Shown here: piece after piece, positions 7,162 through 13,986 of the stretch
Numbering within the stretch: position 1 is the stretch's first letter
Layout of the letters: every line of letters begins with the position of its first letter
From: Deltaproteobacteria bacterium UBA4427
Lineage (GTDB): Bacteria; Myxococcota_A; UBA9160; UBA4427
DNA length: 17,820 bases
Direction of reading: 5' to 3'
Assembly: GCA_002390675.1 (NCBI GenBank)
Contig: DGPZ01000171.1
Coordinates: 1,007-18,826, forward strand
The notes under the pieces: generated by a model
The model's input: only the letters and a program-made list of their open reading frames with translations
Databases searched by the model: none
Told to the model about the DNA's origin: nothing
Program-made: the position numbers and the translations under genes

Positions 7162-7911
7162 TCAGAGCCGGTTGATTAGAGTCGCTACGTGAGCAGCACC
7201 GAAACCGTTATCGATATTCACGGTCGTGACGTTCGACGCGCAGCTGGTCAACATCCCCAACAAGGCCGTAACACCACCCAGGGAAGCGCCGTATCCAACA
7301 CTCGTCGGAACTGCGATCACCGGCTTGTCGACGAGTCCGCCGATCACAGAGGGGAGCGCGCCCTCCATCCCTGCCACGACGATCAGTACCCGCGCAGAAC
7401 GGATCACATCGAGCGAGGCCAGCAAACGATGCAGCCCTGCTACGCCTACGTCTTGCAAGAGTTCGACGTTGTTCCCAAAGCGTTCGGCGACACCGACTGC
7501 CTCCGCAGCAACCGGTAGATCCGCAGTGCCGGCGGACACGACAAGAATTGTTCCCTTGCCTTGCAAGCGAACGTCTTCGTCGCCTAGCACAAGGAGTCTC
7601 GACACAGCGTCGTAGCGGGCTTCAGGAATCGCTTCGATGACCTCGCTTGCCTTCTCTACATCGAGACGAGTGACGAGTACGTCCTGGCCTTCCGCGTTCA
7701 GTGCACGCGCAATTTCGATGACCTGTTGCGCCGTCTTAGCCGCGCCGTAGACGACCTCTGGAATGCCTTGCCTAAGCTCACGATGGGTATCAATCCGCGC
7801 GCCGGCCGAATCGACAAAGGGCAACCGCGCGAGCTGATCCGCCGCGGCGTCGATATCGACGGCGCCGGAACGCACCGATTCCAGCAGCTCGCGTAGTCGC
7901 ACAGAATCCAA
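7162..7911 (-). CDS. larB: Nickel-pincer cofactor biosynthesis protein LarB
   Basis: 249 residues, PurE-like fold in the C-terminal half. LarB carboxylates and hydrolyses nicotinic acid adenine dinucleotide to pyridinium-3,5-biscarboxylic acid mononucleotide, the first step of the nickel-pincer cofactor. Family features: RQGIPEVVYGAAKT, VVSAGTADLPVAAEA, VVAGMEGALPSVIGGLVDKPVIAVPTSVGYG, and MLTSCASNV...NIDNGFGAA with the conserved Cys at 224. The start is a TTG at 7911, supported by GGAG at 7924-7921 nine bases upstream. It lies 126 bases after cheC and precedes larC. larE is not in the window. Confidence 0.94.
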   Translation of the reverse strand: MDSVRLRELLESVRSGAVDIDAAADQLARLPFVDSAGARIDTHRELRQGIPEVVYGAAKTAQQVIEIARALNAEGQDVLVTRLDVEKASEVIEAIPEARYDAVSRLLVLGDEDVRLQGKGTILVVSAGTADLPVAAEAVGVAERFGNNVELLQDVGVAGLHRLLASLDVIRSARVLIVVAGMEGALPSVIGGLVDKPVIAVPTSVGYGASLGGVTALLGMLTSCASNVTTVNIDNGFGAAHVATLINRL

Positions 7912-7920
7912 GGGGGCTCA

Positions 7921-7924
7921 CTCC
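7921..7924 (-). promoter_or_regulatory. Ribosome-binding site deciding the larB TTG start
   Basis: GGAG on the minus strand, nine bases before the TTG at 7911. It supports TTG over the GTG three codons downstream. Confidence 0.55.
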
Positions 7925-8001
7925 GAAATGGGAATCGCTAATCGATTCAACAGGCAGGAGCGTATCAAACCGGCGGCGAACAATGCAGGCGGCAGGCTCG
8001 G

Positions 8002-8024
8002 CTGGGGGATAGCGCCGTCCCCAG
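8002..8024 (-). terminator. Possible hairpin after the chemotaxis operon
   Basis: CTGGGG and CCCCAG arms (6 bp) with an 11-nt spacer, 15 bases past the cheC stop. No T-tract follows on the minus strand. It could separate the che and lar transcripts, or simply be a leader structure of larB. Confidence 0.3.
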
Positions 8025-8038
8025 ACGACAAGATCCAA

Positions 8039-8578
8039 TCAGGAGGTTGGCACGAACACCAAATAGCCACCCAGCGTGCCCTCTGAGTTGGACAACCCTG
8101 TCTCGATACGGAGCGCTTCGGGGCCTACTGCACGCTCGATGAATGCTTCTAGTTCGATCTGGGCATCCGCTATCGCAAGAGACGGAATCGAGGGCAGCAG
8201 CCGTTCGCCGATTCGGTCCGCGATTGCACTCGCCACGTGCGACGCGAGGATATTCCCGACTTCCATGATCGCGGACTCCACGATCGTTGTTTCGAGTTCA
8301 CCGGATTCGATGCCGACGATCCGTCGTACGAGCGCGTCGCTCGCACGGCCTGGAAACACGATTCCGACGATCGCATCAAGGCAGCCGTATAGCTCGAAGA
8401 AAACACCAGTCGCGTAGGGATCTCCGGCGCTCGAAGATGGACCGCTCTCAACAACAATCGGCGCGAACGCTTCGATCCGCTGCCCAACGATTTGCCCGAA
8501 AGCCTCAGCAGCCTGCTGGGCGCCCGCCGAGGCAAACTCCGCCAGTCTTTCGATATCGTGTTTAGCGTGTTCGTCCAC
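8039..8578 (-). CDS. CheC-like chemotaxis phosphatase
   Basis: 179 residues of the CheC/CheX/FliY type. These proteins dephosphorylate CheY-P through motifs of the form (D/S)-x3-E-x2-N-x22-P. The second site is intact: S102-AIM-E106-VG-N109 with Pro132 exactly 22 residues on. The first site keeps Glu14 and Pro40 at the right spacing but has Ser17 in place of the catalytic Asn, so it is probably inactive. The GTG at 8578 is two bases past the cheA stop, so it is the last gene of the chemotaxis operon, translated with cheA. I name it CheC-like rather than CheX because it has two tandem copies of the motif region. Its likely partner is the CheY encoded three genes upstream. Confidence 0.82.
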   Translation of the reverse strand: MDEHAKHDIERLAEFASAGAQQAAEAFGQIVGQRIEAFAPIVVESGPSSSAGDPYATGVFFELYGCLDAIVGIVFPGRASDALVRRIVGIESGELETTIVESAIMEVGNILASHVASAIADRIGERLLPSIPSLAIADAQIELEAFIERAVGPEALRIETGLSNSEGTLGGYLVFVPTS

Positions 8579-8580
8579 GA

Positions 8581-9954
8581 CTAACCCAACTGATTCAGAT
8601 CGAGCAGGAACACGGGGCTCCCGTCGTCGAGGACGGTGAGGCCCGATAGAATCCGAACCTTCGAAAAAAGTTCTGGCACCGGCTTCACGTAGAATTCTTG
8701 CTGCCCTGCGAAACGATCGACCCGCAAAGCTATTCGTTCTCCGCGAATTTCGGAAATCACCAGAGGAACTGAGATCTGCCCCGAGGTGCTGTTCTCAATC
8801 CGAAGTTTCTTCGCAAGATCGAGAACCGGCAAGGGTTCGCTACCGATCAATGCGAACGCTTCCCCGGCCGTCTCTTCAATCGTGTCGATCGGAACTTCCA
8901 TGATTCGCTCGACCTTGCCGATCGGAATCGCGACCCGTTCCTCTGCGATGCCGACGAGTAACACGCGCTGCACAGCGGCCGTGATCGGAACGACGAGCGT
9001 CGTTGTGGTCCCCTGCCCCGCTTGGGTGCGAAGCTCCACCCCGCCACCCAGGCTTTCCACCGTCGCCTTCACGGCGTCCATTCCGACGCCACGACCCGAG
9101 ACTTCTGAAATCCCTTGCGCAGTCGAGAGCCCCGGATGGAAGACGAACGCCGCAACTTCTTCAACGGGAAGATCTTCAGCGAGATCAGGATGAATCAACC
9201 CGGCCTCGATCGCACGACGACAGACCGAAGCGAGATCGAGTCCCTTGCCATCGTCCGACACATCGATTTCGATCGAGTCTTTGTGGCGGCGCGCTTCAAT
9301 CCGAATGCGACCGATTTCGGGCTTCCCGGCCACAACGCGATTCTCCGGCGTTTCGAGACCATGATCGACCGCGTTCCGAACCAGATGGAGGAGCGGCTCA
9401 CCCAAACGGTCCAGAATCGATAGGTCGAGTTCGAGCTCGGCACCAAGGATCTCGACCTCTACCCGCTTGCCGAGTTTCTCTGCGACCTGCCTAGCTGCGC
9501 GGGGGAGATTATCCGTCACCCGCACGAGCGGGGCGGTGCGCAGCTCAAGCACACGACGCTGCAGCTCTGAGACGCGACGATCGACGCGGTCGAAGCCGTC
9601 GGCGACCTCTGGATCTTTCGCGTAAGGCGCGACACCTGTGCGGAGCTGGCTCGAGCTTAAAATCACTTCCCCCACCGCGGATAAGAAGCGGTCGAGGGTC
9701 TCGGTGCGGACTCGGACGGTCGGCGTTAAGGGCGGCGCAATCGGCGCAGCAGCCTCCTCCCCGGACTTAGATCCCGAACCAGAAGGATTAGTCACGGCGA
9801 ATTCGGCCGCCAGGGCTGGACTGAAGACACCCTCTGCCTGGGAGACTCTTTTGACTAGCATTTCTGAAGGCAAGTCTGCGCCCACCGCCTGAGCCGCTTC
9901 CGCGATCCCAGACGCATCGCCCGCCGCATCAGCAGCGAGCTCTAGCCCTAGACT
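8581..9954 (-). CDS. cheA: Chemotaxis histidine kinase CheA, dimerisation-kinase-CheW part (in -1 frame to the P1 ORF)
   Basis: Open from the A-run at 9954 to the TAG at 8581. It contains P3 dimerisation helices (VRVRTETLDRFLSAVGEV... LRTAPL), then the kinase domain P4 with N-box HLVRNAVDHGLE, G1 box DVSDDGKGLDL, FVFHPGLST and G2 box GRGVGMDAV, then a C-terminal CheW-like P5 domain. All ATP-binding boxes look intact. The region has no phosphoacceptor domain; this sits in the preceding ORF in another frame. Joined through a -1 slip the product is 608 residues, a normal length for CheA without a P2 (CheY-binding) domain. If made alone it could start at a GTG at 9885 (434 residues), which lacks a clear ribosome site. 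A split kinase of this kind (compare Rhodobacter CheA3/CheA4) needs P1 supplied in trans. Confidence 0.88.
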   Translation of the reverse strand, partial: SLGLELAADAAGDASGIAEAAQAVGADLPSEMLVKRVSQAEGVFSPALAAEFAVTNPSGSGSKSGEEAAAPIAPPLTPTVRVRTETLDRFLSAVGEVILSSSQLRTGVAPYAKDPEVADGFDRVDRRVSELQRRVLELRTAPLVRVTDNLPRAARQVAEKLGKRVEVEILGAELELDLSILDRLGEPLLHLVRNAVDHGLETPENRVVAGKPEIGRIRIEARRHKDSIEIDVSDDGKGLDLASVCRRAIEAGLIHPDLAEDLPVEEVAAFVFHPGLSTAQGISEVSGRGVGMDAVKATVESLGGGVELRTQAGQGTTTTLVVPITAAVQRVLLVGIAEERVAIPIGKVERIMEVPIDTIEETAGEAFALIGSEPLPVLDLAKKLRIENSTSGQISVPLVISEIRGERIALRVDRFAGQQEFYVKPVPELFSKVRILSGLTVLDDGSPVFLLDLNQLG

Positions 9955-10406
9955 TTTTTTGGTTCGCCCCCCACCGCGTCGGGGGAATCGGAGGGCAGTG
10001 CAGAGGGCAATGGATCGGCAAGCTCCGTGGCTTGTGCCGCGAGCGCACCGATCAGCGCCGCATCTGCGGGCGCTGGCCCCTGTTCGCCGGAGATCGCAGC
10101 CACCATCGTCTCAAGCGCCTCGAGGCTGCGAAAGAGCAGCTCTAACTCTTCAAAGTCGCTAACGCGCCCAGAGGCGCGCACTCCTTCCATCCGGTCTTCA
10201 ATCCGATGAGAGAGATCGGCGACGGGGTCGTAGCCAAGGGAAGCCGCCATCGACTTGATCGAATGCGCCATACGAAAGATGGTGTCGATCGCTGGGGCAT
10301 TATCCATCTCCTTTTCGAGATCGATCAACGCACGGCTGATCTCCGCGAGATGGTCTGCCGACTCCTCGAGAAAGATTCTTCGATACTTGGCCATATCCAA
10401 AGCCAC
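9948..10406 (-). CDS. cheA: CheA phosphotransfer (Hpt/P1) domain ORF
   Basis: 152 residues. The Hpt domain spans about residues 1-110: IFLEESADHLAEI, then the phosphoacceptor His48 in AHSIKSMAASLGY, then HRIEDRMEGV. A Pro/Ala/Asp-rich linker follows and the ORF stops at TAG just after Lys-Lys-Val. On its own this is a complete P1 domain; together with the next ORF in the -1 frame it is the N-terminus of a full CheA. The GTG at 10406 has GAGAAGG nine bases upstream, inside the end of cheY, and an ATG at 10394 is an alternative. It starts one base after the cheY stop. In CheA this His takes phosphate from ATP and passes it to the CheY Asp. Confidence 0.88.
   Translation of the reverse strand: MALDMAKYRRIFLEESADHLAEISRALIDLEKEMDNAPAIDTIFRMAHSIKSMAASLGYDPVADLSHRIEDRMEGVRASGRVSDFEELELLFRSLEALETMVAAISGEQGPAPADAALIGALAAQATELADPLPSALPSDSPDAVGGEPKKV
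9954..9960 (-). other. A7 slippery sequence at the cheA frame junction (candidate -1 frameshift site)
   Basis: On the minus strand the frame reads CCA AAA AAA GTC TAG. Re-reading one A gives CC AAA AAA AGT CTA, which is open through the rest of CheA. A-AAA-AAA fits the X-XXY-YYZ slippery form and also favours RNA polymerase slippage. A G6 run (9972-9967) lies 6 bases upstream, where an internal Shine-Dalgarno-like element can stimulate slipping. A GCUCGC/GCGGGC stem (9940-9935 with 9924-9919) starts 13 bases downstream. Function is inferred; a one-base sequencing error would look the same. Confidence 0.5.
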
Positions 10407-10407
10407 G

Positions 10408-10776
10408 TTAGTCAGCCTTCTCGATGGTCTTCTTGATCGTCGCGATTACGCTTTCGGGCTTGAAGGGCTTGACGATAAAGTCTCGTGCGCCAGCCTGCAG
10501 GGCCTCCATCACGAGGGTCTCTTGACCGAGAGCGCTACACATCACGATGCATGCGGTTGGGCTCTCCGCGAGAATAGTCTTCACCGCGTCGATACCTGAG
10601 CGTTTGGGCATAACGATGTCCATCGTGACCAGATCGGGCAGAAGCTCTTCGTAGAGCGCCACCGCCTCGATACCGTTGGTCGCTTCGCCCACGACTTCGT
10701 GACCCTCCGGTTCGATGATCTCGCGGATCATCTGACGCATAAAGGATGCATCATCAGCAATGAGTACTCGAGCCAT
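10408..10776 (-). CDS. cheY: Chemotaxis response regulator CheY
   Basis: 122 residues, a single receiver domain with no output domain. The acidic pocket is Asp8-Asp9, the phosphoacceptor Asp53 lies in TMDIVMP, the Thr/Ser switch residue is Ser81, and Lys103 lies in IVKPF. It accepts phosphate from CheA and would act on the flagellar motor or another output. The ATG at 10776 was chosen because GGAGAG lies six bases upstream; a GTG at 10803 would add nine residues upstream of that ribosome site. The cheA start follows its stop by one base. CheC-like phosphatase downstream is its likely partner. Confidence 0.94.
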   Translation of the reverse strand: MARVLIADDASFMRQMIREIIEPEGHEVVGEATNGIEAVALYEELLPDLVTMDIVMPKRSGIDAVKTILAESPTACIVMCSALGQETLVMEALQAGARDFIVKPFKPESVIATIKKTIEKAD

Positions 10777-10782
10777 TTTACT

Positions 10783-10788
10783 CTCTCC
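10783..10788 (-). promoter_or_regulatory. Ribosome-binding site deciding the cheY start
   Basis: GGAGAG on the minus strand, six bases before the ATG at 10776, which selects this start over the GTG at 10803. Confidence 0.7.
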
Positions 10789-10813
10789 ATAAATCCCACT
10801 CACCTAGCAAAAG

Positions 10814-11314
10814 CTAGAGCGTGGCATTCGCGATTACCTTTTCCCCGCGAGCGACAAGCGCCTCAGGGTCGAGAATGTGAACTAATCGCCCTTCAACGGG
10901 ACGTCGTTCAACGACCATTTGACCGGGCTGTTTTAATGTTTGTTCTATCGGCCCATCCATGAGACCGATCACTCGATCCACGGGCATGCCCATGCGAGCC
11001 GAACTTCCAAGCGAAGCGGAAATCACGAGAACCTGCTCTTGGGCGTATCCGACGGTCGTTGCAGCACCAAAGGGCGTTGCCCCAGCTTCGTCGCCTTCCT
11101 GGCCAAGCAAGAGCTCCGTTGCAACGACGGGAAGTGCTTCGCCATTCCAATTCATTACACCGCCCACGGGAAGTGCGAGGGACGGCACGCTGGTCACGCG
11201 ATCCTTCTCAGCCACTTCGACAACCCATGCAATTGGCATCGCATAACGTACGTCTCCGAAGATGAACATCAACTGTCGGTCTGTATCGGACCGCGGCATC
11301 AGGCTCGCTGTCAA
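10814..11314 (-). CDS. cheW: Chemotaxis coupling protein CheW
   Basis: 166 residues, a CheW domain filling nearly the whole protein: LMFIFGDVRYAMPIAWVVEVAE, LALPVGGVMNWNGEALPVV, GMPVDRVIGLMDG and the final GRLVHILDPEAL. It bridges the MCP tip and the CheA P5 domain in the receptor array. The start is a TTG at 11314 that overlaps the mcp stop (TTGA); GGAGG lies seven bases upstream in the mcp end, so the rare start looks genuine. An ATG five codons later is possible. cheY follows after 37 bases. Confidence 0.93.
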   Translation of the reverse strand: MTASLMPRSDTDRQLMFIFGDVRYAMPIAWVVEVAEKDRVTSVPSLALPVGGVMNWNGEALPVVATELLLGQEGDEAGATPFGAATTVGYAQEQVLVISASLGSSARMGMPVDRVIGLMDGPIEQTLKQPGQMVVERRPVEGRLVHILDPEALVARGEKVIANATL

Positions 11315-12762
11315 AACCGATCCTCCGGCGAACGCGCGGGCCGGCCCTTCGGAGCGCGAGGGGTCTTCGCCGGCGGCGCTTCAGCTTGGGCGGCGCGCGC
11401 TCGTCTCGGCGCGGATTCCCGGTGCGACCTCACAGCAATCTCTTCGTCCGGCCATGCCGTCGACATCGTAGACCCCGAGACCGATGGCGCAGGGTGTCCG
11501 TCGGCGCCGGTGCGGAAGATCGTGAGCGATCTCTCAAGTTCAGCGGCCAATTCGGTGACGCGCTCAGACGCGTGATGAATCTCGTCGATGGTCCGAAGCT
11601 GCCCGTCCATCGTGCCACCTAGCTCGGCGACGGAACGACCGTTACCCCCGGCGACCTTCGCGATCTCTTCGATCGCTGCGACCATGCTCTGCGCATTCAG
11701 CGAATGGCTATCGGCACCATGGAAGATCTCCTCGGATCGCCTCGCCGCCTCCGAGACTGCCATGCTGATCTGTGCCAGGGCGCCGGCGATCGTATTGACG
11801 TCTTCACGGCCTTCGCCGATGACCTGACTCGACTGGCGCATTTCGTCCGCGACCATCGCCGTGTCGGCTTGAATCTCATGCATCAACTGGCTGATCTCAT
11901 CAGCGCTTCGACCCGCGTTCTCAGACAGCTTGCGAATTTCGTCAGCGACGACGGAGAAGCCTCGTCCCGCTTCGCCCGCTCGCGCCGCCTCGATGGAAGC
12001 GTTGAGCGAAAGCAAATTAGTTCGGTGTGCGACGGAGGTGATGATCTCCGTAATTTGATGAACGTGGCGGGTCTTGGCTTCGAGTTCGAAGACCTTGTCG
12101 CCTGTGCTCTCCGCACGTTCGAAGACCGCCTTCATTTTCTCAATCGCTAAGCGCGCTACTTCGACGCCGGTGCCCGCTTTCTGATTCGCTTCTGCGGCAA
12201 AGCCGAAGGCTTCTCGCGCGCGGCCGGCGTTGAGATCGATTTCGCTGGAGACTTCGGCCATGCGCGACGAGGCTTGATCGAGAAGTTCCTGCTCTTGCTC
12301 AACGCCACTCGCGACGAGCGCGACGGTGTTGGAAATTTCTTCGCTCGTCGCCTGCAAGCGATCAAGAGAAGATTCGAGTCCCGTCGAAGACGCCGTCACG
12401 GAACCCGCGGTGCTCTGCACTTCGGAAACGAGGGTGCGGAGTCGTTCGAGCATGCCGGATAGGCTCTCGGCGAGATCATCCATCTCGTCGCGTAATCGCG
12501 ACTCGGGAGAAGTCTGGATCTCGACCCGAAGATCACCTTCGCGAATTCGCTCCGTCGCGTTTCGCAACAAATTGAATTTTGCACCGATCATTCGAGAGAG
12601 GAAGAAGCCAAGCCCGCCGCCCACTCCGAGCGCCACGAAGAAGCGAATTCCACCGCTCCAGAAATCGATTCCGAAGCTGCTTACGAGGATCGGAACCAAC
12701 GAAGCCGCGCCAGCGACCGCCAAAGAACCGAGTACGAATTTTCCAGTCAAAGAGAGTCTCAC
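11311..12762 (-). CDS. Methyl-accepting chemotaxis protein without a periplasmic sensor domain
   Basis: 483 residues. Two membrane helices near residues 8-30 and 38-59 are joined by only about 7 residues, so there is no ligand-binding domain outside the membrane. A HAMP-like segment (about 57-110) and a long helical signalling region follow; the conserved hairpin tip is around residues 247-280 (HRTNLLSLNASIEAARAGEAGRGFSVVADEIRKL, written here in pieces: TNLLSLNASIEAARAG and GRGFSVVADEIRKL). The last ~70 residues are a Pro/Ala/Arg-rich, probably disordered basic tail without a CheR-docking pentapeptide like NWETF. GTG start at 12762, no clear ribosome site. First gene of the chemotaxis operon, overlapping cheW. 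Confidence 0.92.
   Translation of the reverse strand: MRLSLTGKFVLGSLAVAGAASLVPILVSSFGIDFWSGGIRFFVALGVGGGLGFFLSRMIGAKFNLLRNATERIREGDLRVEIQTSPESRLRDEMDDLAESLSGMLERLRTLVSEVQSTAGSVTASSTGLESSLDRLQATSEEISNTVALVASGVEQEQELLDQASSRMAEVSSEIDLNAGRAREAFGFAAEANQKAGTGVEVARLAIEKMKAVFERAESTGDKVFELEAKTRHVHQITEIITSVAHRTNLLSLNASIEAARAGEAGRGFSVVADEIRKLSENAGRSADEISQLMHEIQADTAMVADEMRQSSQVIGEGREDVNTIAGALAQISMAVSEAARRSEEIFHGADSHSLNAQSMVAAIEEIAKVAGGNGRSVAELGGTMDGQLRTIDEIHHASERVTELAAELERSLTIFRTGADGHPAPSVSGSTMSTAWPDEEIAVRSHRESAPRRARAAQAEAPPAKTPRAPKGRPARSPEDRF
11322..11326 (-). promoter_or_regulatory. Ribosome-binding site for the cheW TTG start
   Basis: GGAGG on the minus strand, inside the last codons of mcp and seven bases before the TTG at 11314. 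It is the strongest Shine-Dalgarno match in the window and supports a rare TTG start. Confidence 0.75.
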
Positions 12763-12796
12763 CGCTGGTTTATCGGCCCAGCCGGCGCGTTGCTTG

Positions 12797-12819
12797 ACGT
12801 CTGCCGTTACCGAAGACGT
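12797..12819. promoter_or_regulatory. Inverted repeat between thiL and mcp
   Basis: ACGTCT and AGACGT arms with an 11-nt spacer, 35 bases before the mcp start. It lies in the 89-base gap that would hold the chemotaxis operon promoter if thiL is a separate unit. No clear promoter hexamers were found, so it is only a candidate operator or leader hairpin. Confidence 0.22.
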
Positions 12820-12851
12820 ACGTTTCCTCTCATCTAACGAAAAGCCGAAGG

Positions 12852-13838
12852 CTAAAAGTGATGCCCCTCACCAATCGTGGGAAGACCGCGGACGCCCTTC
12901 TCTCTAGTGATCGCGCCGATCCGCGTAACAGGCACGCCCAACCTCTTCGAAAGTATTCCGCTCACGTCGGAGTTCTGAGTAGAACGGAATGCAAAAAGCA
13001 GCTCATAATCTTCACCACCTCGGGTCAGTACCGCCAAAGGATCGACTCCAAGAGCCCGGCAATGTCCGAAAAACCCCCTTGGTGACGGAAGAGAACCAAC
13101 TTCGACCTCGGCCCCAAATCCGTCCCCAGCAAGCAAGTTCTCGAGATCTGTCGCCAACCCGTCTGAGACATCCAGGCACGCGCGAGCCCCCTTCAACCGG
13201 GCGAGCCTGCGGCCCGCTTCGATACGCGGCACGGGCACGTAAGAGAGCCTTCCAGCCCCGCCCGCCGCGGCGTCTGCATCCGCCCTCATGCGGGCGAGTG
13301 CGCCGCGCCCCAACACCCCGGTCACGAAGAGTTCGTCGCCTGGGCGCACGCCATGCCGACGCAGCGCCTTCCCTGCGACACACCCGCCGACAACCGTCAC
13401 TTCTAGGCTCCAACCCGGTGCGCGAGAGAGATTGCCACCTACTAAGGGGCAACCAACCCGTGCGCCCTCCGCGACGAAACCGCGAACGATCCCGTCAAAA
13501 TCAGACACGAGCCCGTCAGCTGGCGCACATAGGCTGAGCAGAGCACCTACGGGACGAGCCCCCATCGCGGCAAGATCAGAAAGATTTACGGCCATCGCCC
13601 GCCGCCCAATCGTTCTCGCACCCTCACGCCCGAACCGAAAGTGCGTGCCCTCAACCTGGGCATCTACCGAGAGCACGAGTTCCTCGCCCCTACGCGGCCG
13701 CAATATCGCCGCGTCATCGCCGATCCGAAGTGCCCAGTCTCGCCCCGGCGTACGCCCCGCAAAGCGCGAGATTCGGGCGATTAGAGCGGATTCACCGACA
13801 TCTGCCAGGGTCCTGCGAGTCTTTGGTGAGCGCGGCAT
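12852..13838 (-). CDS. thiL: Thiamine-monophosphate kinase ThiL
   Basis: 328 residues of the PurM/ThiL fold. It phosphorylates thiamine monophosphate to thiamine diphosphate with ATP. Family landmarks: LRIGDDAAIL near the N-terminus, VLSVDAQVEGTHF with the metal-binding acidic residues, AVNLSDLAAMGARP, PLVGGNLSRA, DVSDGLATDLENLL and RGGEDYELLFAF. Length is typical (~325). The ATG at 13838 directly follows an in-frame TTG at 13841, and neither has a clear ribosome site. It stands between lon and the chemotaxis operon with 89 bases to mcp; no functional link to chemotaxis is implied. Confidence 0.95.
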   Translation of the reverse strand: MPRSPKTRRTLADVGESALIARISRFAGRTPGRDWALRIGDDAAILRPRRGEELVLSVDAQVEGTHFRFGREGARTIGRRAMAVNLSDLAAMGARPVGALLSLCAPADGLVSDFDGIVRGFVAEGARVGCPLVGGNLSRAPGWSLEVTVVGGCVAGKALRRHGVRPGDELFVTGVLGRGALARMRADADAAAGGAGRLSYVPVPRIEAGRRLARLKGARACLDVSDGLATDLENLLAGDGFGAEVEVGSLPSPRGFFGHCRALGVDPLAVLTRGGEDYELLFAFRSTQNSDVSGILSKRLGVPVTRIGAITREKGVRGLPTIGEGHHF

Positions 13839-13986
13839 CAAGCAAACTTAGACCGCTGATCACGCGCCCGCGACCGCTCCGGCGCAACCGAGTCCAGTCC
13901 GGCGTCGCCTCGACTAGATCTACTCGCGCGCGGTGATCTCAGTCCGGTCAAGAAGCCCGCGCATCATTCGACAAGGCAGAACGTCT

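Noticed and set aside
6413..7192. 259-codon plus-strand ORF
   Set aside because: Antisense to larC; no domain, and larC signatures are continuous on the other strand.
7912..8001. Sigma-70 promoter for larB (TTGATA ... TCGATT)
   Set aside because: The -35-like hexamer is fair but the -10 matches only three of six positions; too weak to annotate.
12763..12851. Possible cyclic-di-GMP riboswitch before mcp
   Set aside because: Fragments such as GGCCGATAAACCAG vaguely recall the motif, but the conserved second half (GGTAGGTAGCGGGGTTACCG type) is missing and the gap is too short.
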